A DNA stretch of 64,000 nt from positions 1 to 64,000 of the forward strand of contig NZ_NXLY01000005.1 in NCBI RefSeq assembly GCF_005406225.1, in the 5' to 3' direction. The notes under the pieces are model-generated. The model made no database searches and was not told where the DNA came from. It saw only the letters and a list, made by a program, of their open reading frames with translations. This stretch comes from Campylobacter taeniopygiae. GTDB lineage: Bacteria > Campylobacterota > Campylobacteria > Campylobacterales > Campylobacteraceae. Positions 1 through 7,719 of this stretch are shown piece after piece. Made by a program: the position numbers and the translations under genes. Each line of letters opens with the position of its first letter. The first letter of the stretch is position 1.

Positions 1-90
1 CTTTTTATTAAAGCACAAGAGTTTAAAAATACTAAAGCTAAAATTGCCAAAATGATTTTCATTTATAATCCTTGGTTTTTAAGAATATAG
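1..90 (+). CDS. 3' end of an unidentified gene, truncated by the window edge
   Basis: An open frame enters from the left edge and runs 29 codons to a TAG at 88-90. It ends in hydrophobic and aromatic residues (KMIFIYNPWFLRI). The fragment is too short to assign to a family. It could be the end of a real gene or of decayed DNA, since the following 240 bases are non-coding. No start is visible. Confidence 0.4.
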   Translation, partial: LFIKAQEFKNTKAKIAKMIFIYNPWFLRI

Positions 91-330
91 TCTATTGTAA
101 AAATTTTTATGGATATGATTGTATTTTATCTAAAAATATTTAAAGATATAAATTTATAAAAATAATTTTAATCCAGCTAAGATAAAAAGTAATAATTTTA
201 AAAAGAGGGCAATAAATAAACATAAATAATTGCTATTTGAAGATAAAGAATTTGCTTATTTTGTATTAAATTAAGAGAAATAAAACAATATAAAAGCGAT
301 TCAAATTTTCAAAAAATCAGATATCATCAA
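91..330. other. AT-rich non-coding stretch
   Basis: No open frame of meaningful length on either strand, and no recognisable RNA gene. The base composition is extremely AT-rich. It separates the left-edge gene tail from the ADP-ribosyltransferase gene. Confidence 0.5.
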
Positions 331-357
331 GTTAAATGAGAATTTATCTCATTTAAC
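331..357 (-). other. Stem-loop at the 3' end of the ADP-ribosyltransferase gene
   Basis: A perfect 11-bp inverted repeat, GTTAAATGAGA at 331-341 and TCTCATTTAAC at 347-357, with a 5-nt loop, touches the stop codon at 357-359. It may end transcription or protect the transcript. There is no clear U-run after it on either strand, so a simple intrinsic terminator is not certain. Confidence 0.5.
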
Positions 358-1106
358 TAAAATTCTGATGGTTGTTTTAAATTATCTACTTTTTCAATCT
401 CACAAGGTTGATTTATATAACAAGGACCTGTCATTTTAACATAAATTGTCAGTCTTTTTTTATCCGGAGATATTTCATAACTTTCTATGGTTAAAACTCT
501 ATTTCTTGGAAAAAGTAATTCATATTGAGTTTCAAATGCAGCAAGTCCTTTTAAAGAGACAAAAAGTGTATCTGAAAATTTTGGAACTTTTATAACAAGT
601 TCAACCGGCCTTGACTGAAATACACTATTTCTAATTGCCGTAGTAGACATAAAACCATAGTCTCTATATTTTTTATGACTGATTAACTCCAGATAGGTTT
701 TGGCTTGATCTGTAAATTTTCCATTTTTATAAATTTTTGAAAAATAACCTTGATCTAAAAGTCTAAATATAAAACTTAAATTTTCATAGCGATAAACAAT
801 TAAATTTTCAAATATGATTGTTTTTCTTAAAGCTTTGTCAAGTTTTTTCACCATATCCTTTTGTTTTTCATTTAAAGAATAAAGTCCTTCTCCATTTCTT
901 AATTTTTCATTGATCACTACAAAATCACCATAAGTATATTGATAAACTATATCTCTTTCTTCTTTGGATAAAATATTATTTCCATATAATTGTATCCACC
1001 AATTTACAGCTTCTCTACCAGTTTTAAATTTTTTATAGCTTTCCCCATCAGCCATTAAAGATAATTGAAAACCTAAAAATAAAAGTAAAAAAATAATATT
1101 TTTCAT
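357..1106 (-). CDS. Secreted C3-like ADP-ribosyltransferase (putative exotoxin)
   Basis: The 249-residue product begins with a signal peptide (about residues 1-18, hydrophobic core, cleavage likely after SLMA). The mature part follows the layout of C3/VIP2-type mono-ADP-ribosyltransferases. It has a helical N-terminal part with IVYQYT and INEKLRNGEG, an aromatic-Arg motif (Y105-R106), the STS-type motif GFMSTT (S154-T155-T156), and the ARTT loop F191-E-T-Q194-Y-E196 followed by LLFPRN. In characterised enzymes the loop F-x-x-Q-x-E marks C3-type enzymes that modify an Asn of Rho GTPases, whereas E-x-E marks Arg-specific ones. A C-terminal tail with two cysteines (in GPCYINQPCE) could form a disulphide. 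There is no binding or translocation subunit nearby, as is usual for C3 enzymes. The gene lies next to tRNA-Leu. The fold is well supported by the motifs; target and toxicity are inferred. Confidence 0.8.
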   Translation of the reverse strand: MKNIIFLLLFLGFQLSLMADGESYKKFKTGREAVNWWIQLYGNNILSKEERDIVYQYTYGDFVVINEKLRNGEGLYSLNEKQKDMVKKLDKALRKTIIFENLIVYRYENLSFIFRLLDQGYFSKIYKNGKFTDQAKTYLELISHKKYRDYGFMSTTAIRNSVFQSRPVELVIKVPKFSDTLFVSLKGLAAFETQYELLFPRNRVLTIESYEISPDKKRLTIYVKMTGPCYINQPCEIEKVDNLKQPSEF

Positions 1107-1288
1107 TAAATACTCCTTTTAATAAATATTTCCTTATAAATATCGGAAAATTATTCAATATTATAAAGTTCTTAATATGATAACTTTTATTTTTGAAATA
1201 GAAATGACTGATATTGAATCTAGATTAAACAAGATAGAAAATTTCATTTTTTATATTGTAAGTATGAAATTAAGAAGTTATGATAGAA

Positions 1289-1375
1289 TGGTGCCCGAGG
1301 TCGGACTCGAACCGACACAAGGTTGCCCTTACCAGATTTTGAGTCTGGCGCGTCTACCAGTTTCACCACTCGGGC
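1289..1375 (-). tRNA. tRNA-Leu (anticodon CAA)
   Basis: Read on the minus strand, the acceptor GCCCGAG pairs with CTCGGGC. The discriminator A and an encoded CCA follow. The anticodon stem CCAGA/TCTGG encloses the loop CTCAAAA, giving anticodon CAA. A long variable arm and the GGTTCGAGTCC T-arm fit a class II leucine tRNA. A TATAAT-like box lies just upstream (about 1389-1396). A short open frame on the opposite strand here is not a gene. Confidence 0.95.
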
Positions 1376-1474
1376 TTAATTAAAACTATAATTATATTTC
1401 TTTTAGCTAAAAAACAATTTAAAATAAAGGTTTTGATAAAAAATATTTTAAAAAAATATAAGAATTGGTTTTTT

Positions 1475-1490
1475 GGAACACTTATTGCTT
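1475..1490 (+). promoter_or_regulatory. Sigma-54 (RpoN) promoter of flgL
   Basis: GGAA at 1475-1478, six bases, then TTGCTT at 1485-1490 matches the -24/-12 pattern of Campylobacter sigma-54 promoters (GGAA-N6-TTGCTT). It lies 58 bases before the flgL start. Hook and hook-associated genes are known members of the RpoN/FlgSR class in this genus, so the position agrees with the gene. Confidence 0.85.
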
Positions 1491-1547
1491 ATAAATTGTA
1501 GCAATATTGACAAAAGATTCTAGTTTATTAATTTTTTAAGGAAAAAA

Positions 1548-3797
1548 ATGAGAATTACAAATAAATTAAATTTCACCAATTCTGTTAGCACTTCAATGGG
1601 TGGGCAAAGTGCCTTATATAAGATCTCTCAACAACTTGCTTCAGGATTGAAAATTCAAAATTCTTACGAAGATGCAAGTACCTATATAGACAATACTCGT
1701 TTAGAATATGAGTTAAAAACGCTAGAGCAGGTTAAGCAAGCAACGAGTTCTGCTAAAGAATTAACCGAAAATAGCATGAAAGCCTTGCAAGATATGGTTA
1801 AGCTTTTAGAAGATTTTAAAGTTAAAGTTACTCAAGCAGCTAGTGATAGTAATTCTCAAACATCAAGAGAAGCGATAGCAAAAGAATTGCAACGTATCAA
1901 AGAAAGCATTCTGCAACTTGCAAATACTAGCGTCAATGGTCAATATCTTTTTGCCGGTTCTCAAGTTGCGAACAAACCTTTTGATTCTAATGGTAATTAT
2001 TATGGTGATAAAAATAATATCAATGTTGTAACTGGTTCAGGAACTGAAAGTCCTTACAATATCCCTGGTTGGGATCTCTTTTTCAAAGCCGATGGAGACT
2101 ATAAAAAGCAAATTACCACCAATATCAGCTTTAAGGATAATCGTTACACCGAAACAGACAAAGACAAACAAGAGTATTTAAATGGAGATTCTGCTTGGAA
2201 ACAGCTTATCGGGCAAAATTATGTAAAAGATGGAAAATTAGATCCATATAAAGATTTTGAAGATAAAGATCAAAAGCTTGATTTTCCACCTTCAACACTT
2301 TATGTTCAAGGAACTAAACCAGATGGCACAAGCTTTAAAAGTGCAGTTTTGGTAAAACCAGATGATAAAATAGAAGATGTATTAGAACAAATCGGCGCAC
2401 TTTATGGCAACACTCCTAACAATAAAGTTGTAGAAGTAAGCATCAACAATAGCGGTCAAATTCAAATCACAGATTTAAAACAAGGTAATAATAAATTAGA
2501 CTTTCATGCCGTAGCCTATACTCCGCAAATGGATACAACTGATCAATATAGAGCAATGGAACAATTTGTTAAGGATAATGACCTTAATATGGACGATGTT
2601 ACTAATGAAGTTATGAAAGCTGCTATACAAAATGGCGATATCACTAATCCAAAAACTCCAGTTGAAATTGAATTAACAGGAAAGGATGGAACTAAACAAA
2701 AATTTAGCTTTAGTCTAGCTCAAACTGATTTTATCAAAAGCAATATGACTGATTCTACTAATCAACCAGCTAATGGTGCAGATTATGATAATGTTTATTT
2801 TGAAAAAGATGGCAACACTGTTTATGGCAATGTTTCTCAAGTTATCAAGGGAAGTAATGCCTATGCAACAGATTCAACCAAACTTAGCGAGGTGATGGCA
2901 GGAGATAGTCTAAATGGTACCACCTTAAATTTAAAAGTCAATTCCAAAGGTGGAAATTCCTATGATGTGACTATAGATTTAGGCAATTCAACTGTAAAAT
3001 TTAAAAATGCGGCTGGACAAGATATAAGTTTTCCTATCATGCATACCGATCCTACGACAGGAAATAGCGGGGTAGTAACTCCTTCAGATGAAATAACTTA
3101 TGGACAAATTAATAATATCATCGGTATGTTTGCCTCTGATAAAGTGCCTACCCAAAGCATTGATGCAACAAATAACAAGATTGATGCTACAGGTTATGAC
3201 AATATCCAACAACTCATAAAAGATTCTCAAGCAACTGTAGATGTTAGTATGGATTACAAAGGACGTATTAGCGTTACAGATAAACTTTCTTCAGGAACGA
3301 ACATAGGAATTTCTTTAAGCGATTCTCAAAGTGGTCATTTTCCTCAACCTCCTTATAGCGAAACAGCACAAATTCAAAGTGGGCCAAATTTTAGCTTTAG
3401 TGCAAACAATGCTTTAACTATAGATGAACCAAATGTCGATCTTATAAAAGATCTTGATACTATGATCGATGCAGTTTTAAGTGGCAATATGAGAGCAGAT
3501 GGAAATTCAGCCGATCCTAGAAATACAGGAATGCAAGGCGCTTTAGAAAGGCTTGATCACTTGGCTGATCATGTAAGCAAACTTAATACAACTATGGGTG
3601 CTTATCACAATATCATAGATGGGGTAAATACCCGAGTGAGTTTTTTAAGTGTAAATGTGCAAAGCATTAAAACAAATGTTATTGACGTTGATTATGGCGA
3701 AGCGATGATGAATTTAATGCAAACCCAACTTGCATACCAAGCTTCCCTTAAAGCAAGCACTACTATATCTCAACTTAGTTTATTAAATTATATGTAA
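1548..3797 (+). CDS. flgL: Flagellar hook-filament junction protein FlgL (HAP3)
   Basis: The 749-residue protein is flagellin-like at both ends. The N-terminal D0/D1 helices (residues 1-150, with MRITNKLNF and LASGLKIQNSYEDAS) and a C-terminal helix ending LSLLNYM assemble in the outer junction layers. The central 450 residues form a large surface domain rich in Asn, Gly and Thr. This makes the protein about twice the length of enterobacterial FlgL, as is normal for Campylobacter, where the gene was once called flaD. It is exported through the flagellar secretion apparatus. The start has a good AAGGAAAAA ribosome binding site. A sigma-54 promoter lies upstream and it appears to be transcribed alone. 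Confidence 0.93.
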   Translation: MRITNKLNFTNSVSTSMGGQSALYKISQQLASGLKIQNSYEDASTYIDNTRLEYELKTLEQVKQATSSAKELTENSMKALQDMVKLLEDFKVKVTQAASDSNSQTSREAIAKELQRIKESILQLANTSVNGQYLFAGSQVANKPFDSNGNYYGDKNNINVVTGSGTESPYNIPGWDLFFKADGDYKKQITTNISFKDNRYTETDKDKQEYLNGDSAWKQLIGQNYVKDGKLDPYKDFEDKDQKLDFPPSTLYVQGTKPDGTSFKSAVLVKPDDKIEDVLEQIGALYGNTPNNKVVEVSINNSGQIQITDLKQGNNKLDFHAVAYTPQMDTTDQYRAMEQFVKDNDLNMDDVTNEVMKAAIQNGDITNPKTPVEIELTGKDGTKQKFSFSLAQTDFIKSNMTDSTNQPANGADYDNVYFEKDGNTVYGNVSQVIKGSNAYATDSTKLSEVMAGDSLNGTTLNLKVNSKGGNSYDVTIDLGNSTVKFKNAAGQDISFPIMHTDPTTGNSGVVTPSDEITYGQINNIIGMFASDKVPTQSIDATNNKIDATGYDNIQQLIKDSQATVDVSMDYKGRISVTDKLSSGTNIGISLSDSQSGHFPQPPYSETAQIQSGPNFSFSANNALTIDEPNVDLIKDLDTMIDAVLSGNMRADGNSADPRNTGMQGALERLDHLADHVSKLNTTMGAYHNIIDGVNTRVSFLSVNVQSIKTNVIDVDYGEAMMNLMQTQLAYQASLKASTTISQLSLLNYM

Positions 3798-3808
3798 AAT
3801 TATGCTAT

Positions 3809-3866
3809 AATGGCTTCTTTAAAAAATATTTTTTAAGGAAAAAACATCAAAAAAGAAGCCATTTTT
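3809..3866 (+). terminator. Long hairpin between flgL and ftsK that holds the ftsK ribosome binding site in its loop
   Basis: AATGGCTTCTTT (3809-3820) pairs perfectly with AAAGAAGCCATT (3852-3863), followed by a short T-run. The 31-nt loop holds the AAGGA at 3835-3839 and the probable ftsK start at 3846. An inner AAAAAAT/ATTTTTT palindrome lies at 3821-3834. It could act as the flgL terminator, as a translational control of ftsK, or both. Confidence 0.5.
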
Positions 3867-6800
3867 ACTATTTCTACTTTTGGTATTTTTTATTTATGTC
3901 TTTGTATGCTAACTCCTAGCATGGGGAGTTGGATTTATAAAATAAATTTATTTTTATTTGGGGAATTTGGATATTATTATCCTTTTTTCTTATTTATTTT
4001 AAATTATTTTTACTACAAAAGAAGCTATAAAATAGAAAATTTTTCACGTCAAGAACTTTTTGGTATAGGTTTTGCTTTTTTTTCGATACTCTTACTTTTT
4101 TCTGTGCTTTATAGAGGTTATGGCTATATTTTAGAATTCGTTTATACTGTTTTTTCTACTCTTTTAGGGCATGTTGGAAGCGGTATTTTTGCACTTTTAC
4201 TTTTTGTTTTTTCTTTGATTTTACTCTTTCCAAAATTTGCAAAAGAACTTTTAAAAATAGAGTTAAATTTTACTATTTTACTTAAATTAGAACATGCTTT
4301 AAAAACACTTTTAATGAGAGTTTTCGGCGGAGATAGCGATAAGGATGATATAGGAAAATCAGAACCACAAGCTCCAATTATCGAAGTTAAGCAAAAACAT
4401 CCAGTTAATACTTTAAGCGAAGTTGAAGAATTGGTAAAAATCAATAATATTAATGCAAGTAAAAATTCTATCACAACAGCTAAAGAAAATTTTGAAAAAT
4501 TAAAAAATCAAATTTTAGATGAAAAAGTAGAAATTGATAAAGAAAGTTTAAAAGAGGCAAAAAGTTTTGTTTATGAAAATTCTCAACAGGTTAGAAATTT
4601 TGCACAAAAGGCTAGTAGAAGTAGTATAAGTCTTGATGAAGAATTTAATTTTATTTTAAAAGAAGAGGTAGATATGATCCCAGAACGTTTTTTAAAACCT
4701 AAAAAACTTGAAGAAATTAAGCAAATAGATACCACGGGTAGAAATTTGGATGAGCCAAGCTATAAAAGAAAAAATATAGAAATTTCACTACCAAAACAAG
4801 AAATAAAACCAAAAATTTTCACCAAAGAATTAGAACAAAGAGAAGATTTGATACAAAAAGCAAAATTAGAGCAAGAATACAAAGCTTATCAAAATGAAAT
4901 ACTTGAAAATAAAGTAAAAGAAGAAATTCAAGAATTAGAAAAAAATGATAAATTGGAACCAGATTTAAATAATATCATAGAAGGTAATAAATACAATTTT
5001 GAAGAAACAACTCAAGATCTTACAATAAAACAAGAAGTGATTAAGCCTAAAGAAATCTTTGAAGAGCCTGCAACAAAAGAAAAAATAATAGAAGCCGATC
5101 AACCAACTATGCAATATCATACAAATTTTGAAGAACCTGAAATTTTAGATTTTAGTGAAGAGAACTTTAAACCTAAAGAAATAGAAAGCATGAATGAAAA
5201 TACTGATGATTTTATGCCCGTAGTTGAAGAATTAGATCGTCCTTATATCGAGCCAATTCCTGTTATCAAACTCCAAGAAGAATCAAAAGAAGAAACTCAA
5301 AAAGCCTTTGAAGCAATTAGAGAACAAGATGACAATGAATTTAAAGAAGAAATTAAAAGTGAAAACAAAGAAGAGGAAATTATTAAACAAAGAGCTATTT
5401 TAGCAAAAGAAATTGAACTCAATAAAGCACTTTTAAAAGAAATAGAACAAGGAGAGATGGAAAAGCCAAAAGATTTTAAATTGCCACCGCTTGACTTTTT
5501 AGCTAATTTTTCGCAGCATAAATATGATGTTAATGAGCTTGAAATTGATAAAAAAATTTACAATTTACTTGAAAAATTACGCCGTTTTAAAATAGGGGGT
5601 GATGTTACTAGAACCTATGTTGGGCCTGTAGTGACTACCTTTGAATTTCGCCCAAGTGCTGATGTAAAAGTGAGTAGAATTTTAAATTTACAAGATGATT
5701 TAACCATGGCTTTAATGGCAAAATCTATACGCATCCAAGCTCCAATTCCTGGAAAAGATGTAGTGGGAATTGAAGTTCCAAATGAAGAAATTCAAACGAT
5801 TTATTTGCGTGAAATTTTAGAAAGCGAAGTATTTAAAAACTCTAAAAGCCCTTTAACTATAGCTTTAGGAAAAGATATTGTAGGTAATGCTTTTGTGACT
5901 GATCTTAAAAAATTACCTCATTTGTTAATAGCAGGGACAACTGGAAGTGGAAAAAGCGTAGGGATTAATTCTATGCTTTTAAGCCTTTTATATCGCAATT
6001 CTCCAAAAACTTTACGTTTGATGATGATCGATCCAAAAATGCTTGAATTTAGTATTTACAATGACATCCCACATCTTTTAACCCCTGTCATTACAGATCC
6101 TAAAAAAGCGGTTAATGCTCTTTCTAATATGGTTGCGGAAATGGAAAGACGCTATAGATTAATGGCGGATGCAAAAACTAAAAATATAGAAAATTACAAT
6201 GAAAAAATGAAAGAAATAGGCGGCGAGGAATTGCCTTTTATCGTTGTTATTATCGATGAATTGGCTGATTTGATGATGACTGCAGGTAAAGATGTAGAAT
6301 TTTACATAGGACGTCTTGCACAAATGGCAAGAGCAAGCGGAATTCATCTAATTGTTGCTACTCAACGCCCTTCCGTGGATGTGGTAACTGGTCTTATCAA
6401 AGCAAATTTACCAAGTAGAATTTCTTATAAAGTAGGGCAGAAAATAGACTCTAAAGTTATTTTAGATGCTATGGGAGCTGAAAGCTTACTAGGAAGAGGG
6501 GATTGTTTATTTACCCCTCCTGGAACAAGTTCTATTGTGAGATTACACGCCCCATTTGCAAGTGAATTTGAAATAGAAAAAATTGTAGATTTCTTAAAAG
6601 ATCAAGAAGAAGTTTGCTATGATGAAAATTTCTTGCAAGATTCTAAAAATTCATCTTTAGTAAATGATACTTTTTCAGATGATAATGAAGTAGATGAGCT
6701 TTATGAAGATGCAAAAAGAATCATTCTAGAAGATCAAAAAACAAGTATTTCTTATATACAAAGAAGATTAAATATAGGCTATAATCGTTCTGCAAACATA

Positions 6801-6869
6801 ATAGAAAGATTAACAAAAGAGGGATTTTTAAGTGAGCCTGATTCTAAAGGTAAAAGACAGATTTTATAA
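3846..6869 (+). CDS. ftsK: DNA translocase FtsK, probably starting at a non-AUG codon
   Basis: FtsK is a membrane-anchored, septum-located motor that pumps chromosome termini apart and activates Xer recombination. From the first ATG (3906) the product has 987 residues: membrane segments in roughly the first 110, a long Lys/Glu-rich linker (about 150-520), and the motor with Walker A GTTGSGKS (about 676) and Walker B VVIIDE (about 777). The C-terminal winged-helix gamma domain covers about 925-987. That ATG has no ribosome binding site and falls inside the first membrane helix. The frame stays open upstream to a TAA at 3834, and an AAGGA at 3835-3839 sits six bases before an in-frame ATC at 3846. 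Starting there adds IKKEAIFTISTFGIFYLCLC, a complete first helix, giving about 1007 residues. No ATG, GTG or TTG exists in between. Family assignment is certain; the start is inferred. Confidence 0.9.
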   Translation: MKKEAIFTISTFGIFYLCLCMLTPSMGSWIYKINLFLFGEFGYYYPFFLFILNYFYYKRSYKIENFSRQELFGIGFAFFSILLLFSVLYRGYGYILEFVYTVFSTLLGHVGSGIFALLLFVFSLILLFPKFAKELLKIELNFTILLKLEHALKTLLMRVFGGDSDKDDIGKSEPQAPIIEVKQKHPVNTLSEVEELVKINNINASKNSITTAKENFEKLKNQILDEKVEIDKESLKEAKSFVYENSQQVRNFAQKASRSSISLDEEFNFILKEEVDMIPERFLKPKKLEEIKQIDTTGRNLDEPSYKRKNIEISLPKQEIKPKIFTKELEQREDLIQKAKLEQEYKAYQNEILENKVKEEIQELEKNDKLEPDLNNIIEGNKYNFEETTQDLTIKQEVIKPKEIFEEPATKEKIIEADQPTMQYHTNFEEPEILDFSEENFKPKEIESMNENTDDFMPVVEELDRPYIEPIPVIKLQEESKEETQKAFEAIREQDDNEFKEEIKSENKEEEIIKQRAILAKEIELNKALLKEIEQGEMEKPKDFKLPPLDFLANFSQHKYDVNELEIDKKIYNLLEKLRRFKIGGDVTRTYVGPVVTTFEFRPSADVKVSRILNLQDDLTMALMAKSIRIQAPIPGKDVVGIEVPNEEIQTIYLREILESEVFKNSKSPLTIALGKDIVGNAFVTDLKKLPHLLIAGTTGSGKSVGINSMLLSLLYRNSPKTLRLMMIDPKMLEFSIYNDIPHLLTPVITDPKKAVNALSNMVAEMERRYRLMADAKTKNIENYNEKMKEIGGEELPFIVVIIDELADLMMTAGKDVEFYIGRLAQMARASGIHLIVATQRPSVDVVTGLIKANLPSRISYKVGQKIDSKVILDAMGAESLLGRGDCLFTPPGTSSIVRLHAPFASEFEIEKIVDFLKDQEEVCYDENFLQDSKNSSLVNDTFSDDNEVDELYEDAKRIILEDQKTSISYIQRRLNIGYNRSANIIERLTKEGFLSEPDSKGKRQIL

Positions 6870-6894
6870 TATCCTTTAAATAAAGGATATTATA
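6865..6894. terminator. Bidirectional terminator between ftsK and rpsO
   Basis: TATAATATCCTTT (6865-6877) and AAAGGATATTATA (6882-6894) form a perfect 13-bp stem with a 4-nt loop. The ftsK stop codon is inside the stem, and the hairpin lies between two convergent genes. Confidence 0.8.
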
Positions 6895-6898
6895 AAAA

Positions 6899-7171
6899 TT
6901 ATTTATCTCTAAGATTTAATTCATTGATTAATTTAGAATAAGAATTATAATCTTTTCTTTTAAGATAACTTAAAAGTCTTTTTCTTTGTCCAACTAGTTT
7001 TAAAAGTCCTAATCTTGAAGAAAAATCTTTTTTGTAAATTTTTAAATGTTCTGTAAGCTCTGCAATTCTTGCAGTTAAAAGAGCTACTTGAACTTCTGTT
7101 GAGCCAGTATCACCTGGTTTTCTAGCGAATTTCGCAACAATTTCTGCTTTTTTAGCCGAATCTAAAGCCAT
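6899..7171 (-). CDS. rpsO: 30S ribosomal protein S15
   Basis: A 90-residue protein starting [18 protein letters not shown], with the family's conserved [17 protein letters not shown] and [16 protein letters not shown] segments, which contact 16S rRNA helices 20-22. The frame is open further upstream, but the ATG at 7171 follows a very strong GGAGGT eight bases away and gives the normal S15 length. It stands alone, convergent with ftsK. Confidence 0.97.
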   Translation of the reverse strand: MALDSAKKAEIVAKFARKPGDTGSTEVQVALLTARIAELTEHLKIYKKDFSSRLGLLKLVGQRKRLLSYLKRKDYNSYSKLINELNLRDK

Positions 7172-7285
7172 ATTGACCTCCTGATTGGTATAATTTAAAA
7201 ACTGTGATTTTATCAAATAAAAACCAAAAATAAACTGAAATAACTTTTATTTAAATTTTTAAGCCATTTTCTAAGAAAATTTTAT

Positions 7286-7291
7286 TATAAT
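7286..7291 (+). promoter_or_regulatory. Likely -10 box of the rrf2-flhA transcript
   Basis: TATAAT 30 bases before the GTG start of the Rrf2-type gene, in an AT-rich stretch typical of Campylobacter sigma-70 promoters. No convincing -35 box is seen, which is common in this genus. Confidence 0.5.
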
Positions 7292-7320
7292 TAAAAACTA
7301 TATATTCTAAGGAGAAATTT

Positions 7321-7719
7321 GTGCTATTTACCAAAGCAAGCGAATATGCTTTACTTTCTTTAATTTACATTGCTCAAAAAGAAAAACCTCAAGATGTAGA
7401 TTTCCTATCCACTGAGCTTAATATTCCAAAAAGTTTTTTAGCTAAAATTTTACAAACCTTAGCTAGGGATAATTTGCTTAATTCTTTCAAAGGTACAAAA
7501 GGGGGCTTTACTTTAGCAAAAGATCCTAAGGAATATAACATCAAAGAAATTATAAATAGCGTAGAAAAAAAAGAAGTCAATGTTTTTGAATGTAGTGGTG
7601 GGGTATGTCCTGACAATAAAGAGAAAAATTGCACTCTTATGCCCATGCTTATAGAACTACAAGATAGAATAGATGGATTTTTAAGCTCTATAACCTTAGC
7701 GGATATTATGAAAAAATAA
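7321..7719 (+). CDS. Rrf2-family transcriptional regulator, probably Fe-S binding
   Basis: A 132-residue protein with an N-terminal winged helix (SEYALLSLIYIAQ, then NIPKSFLAKILQTLARDNLL as recognition region and the wing GTKGGFTLA). Three cysteines occur late (FECSGGVC...KNC, about 92-106), the arrangement that binds an iron-sulphur cluster in IscR and NsrR. A GTG start follows CTAAGGAG. The stop codon directly abuts the flhA start, so the two are co-transcribed. The signal sensed (iron-sulphur status, NO or redox) cannot be read from the sequence. Confidence 0.85.
   Translation: MLFTKASEYALLSLIYIAQKEKPQDVDFLSTELNIPKSFLAKILQTLARDNLLNSFKGTKGGFTLAKDPKEYNIKEIINSVEKKEVNVFECSGGVCPDNKEKNCTLMPMLIELQDRIDGFLSSITLADIMKK

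Noticed and set aside
91..330. An immunity gene for the ADP-ribosyltransferase
   Set aside because: No open frame of adequate length exists beside it. A secreted host-directed enzyme would not need one.
1177..1383. A 68-codon plus-strand open frame
   Set aside because: It lies across the minus-strand tRNA-Leu and its peptide (VPEVGLEPTQGCPYQ) is the usual false translation of a tRNA.
3906..3908. ATG at 3906 as the true ftsK start
   Set aside because: No ribosome binding site, and the first membrane helix would be cut. An upstream start with a good AAGGA is favoured, though its codon is unusual.
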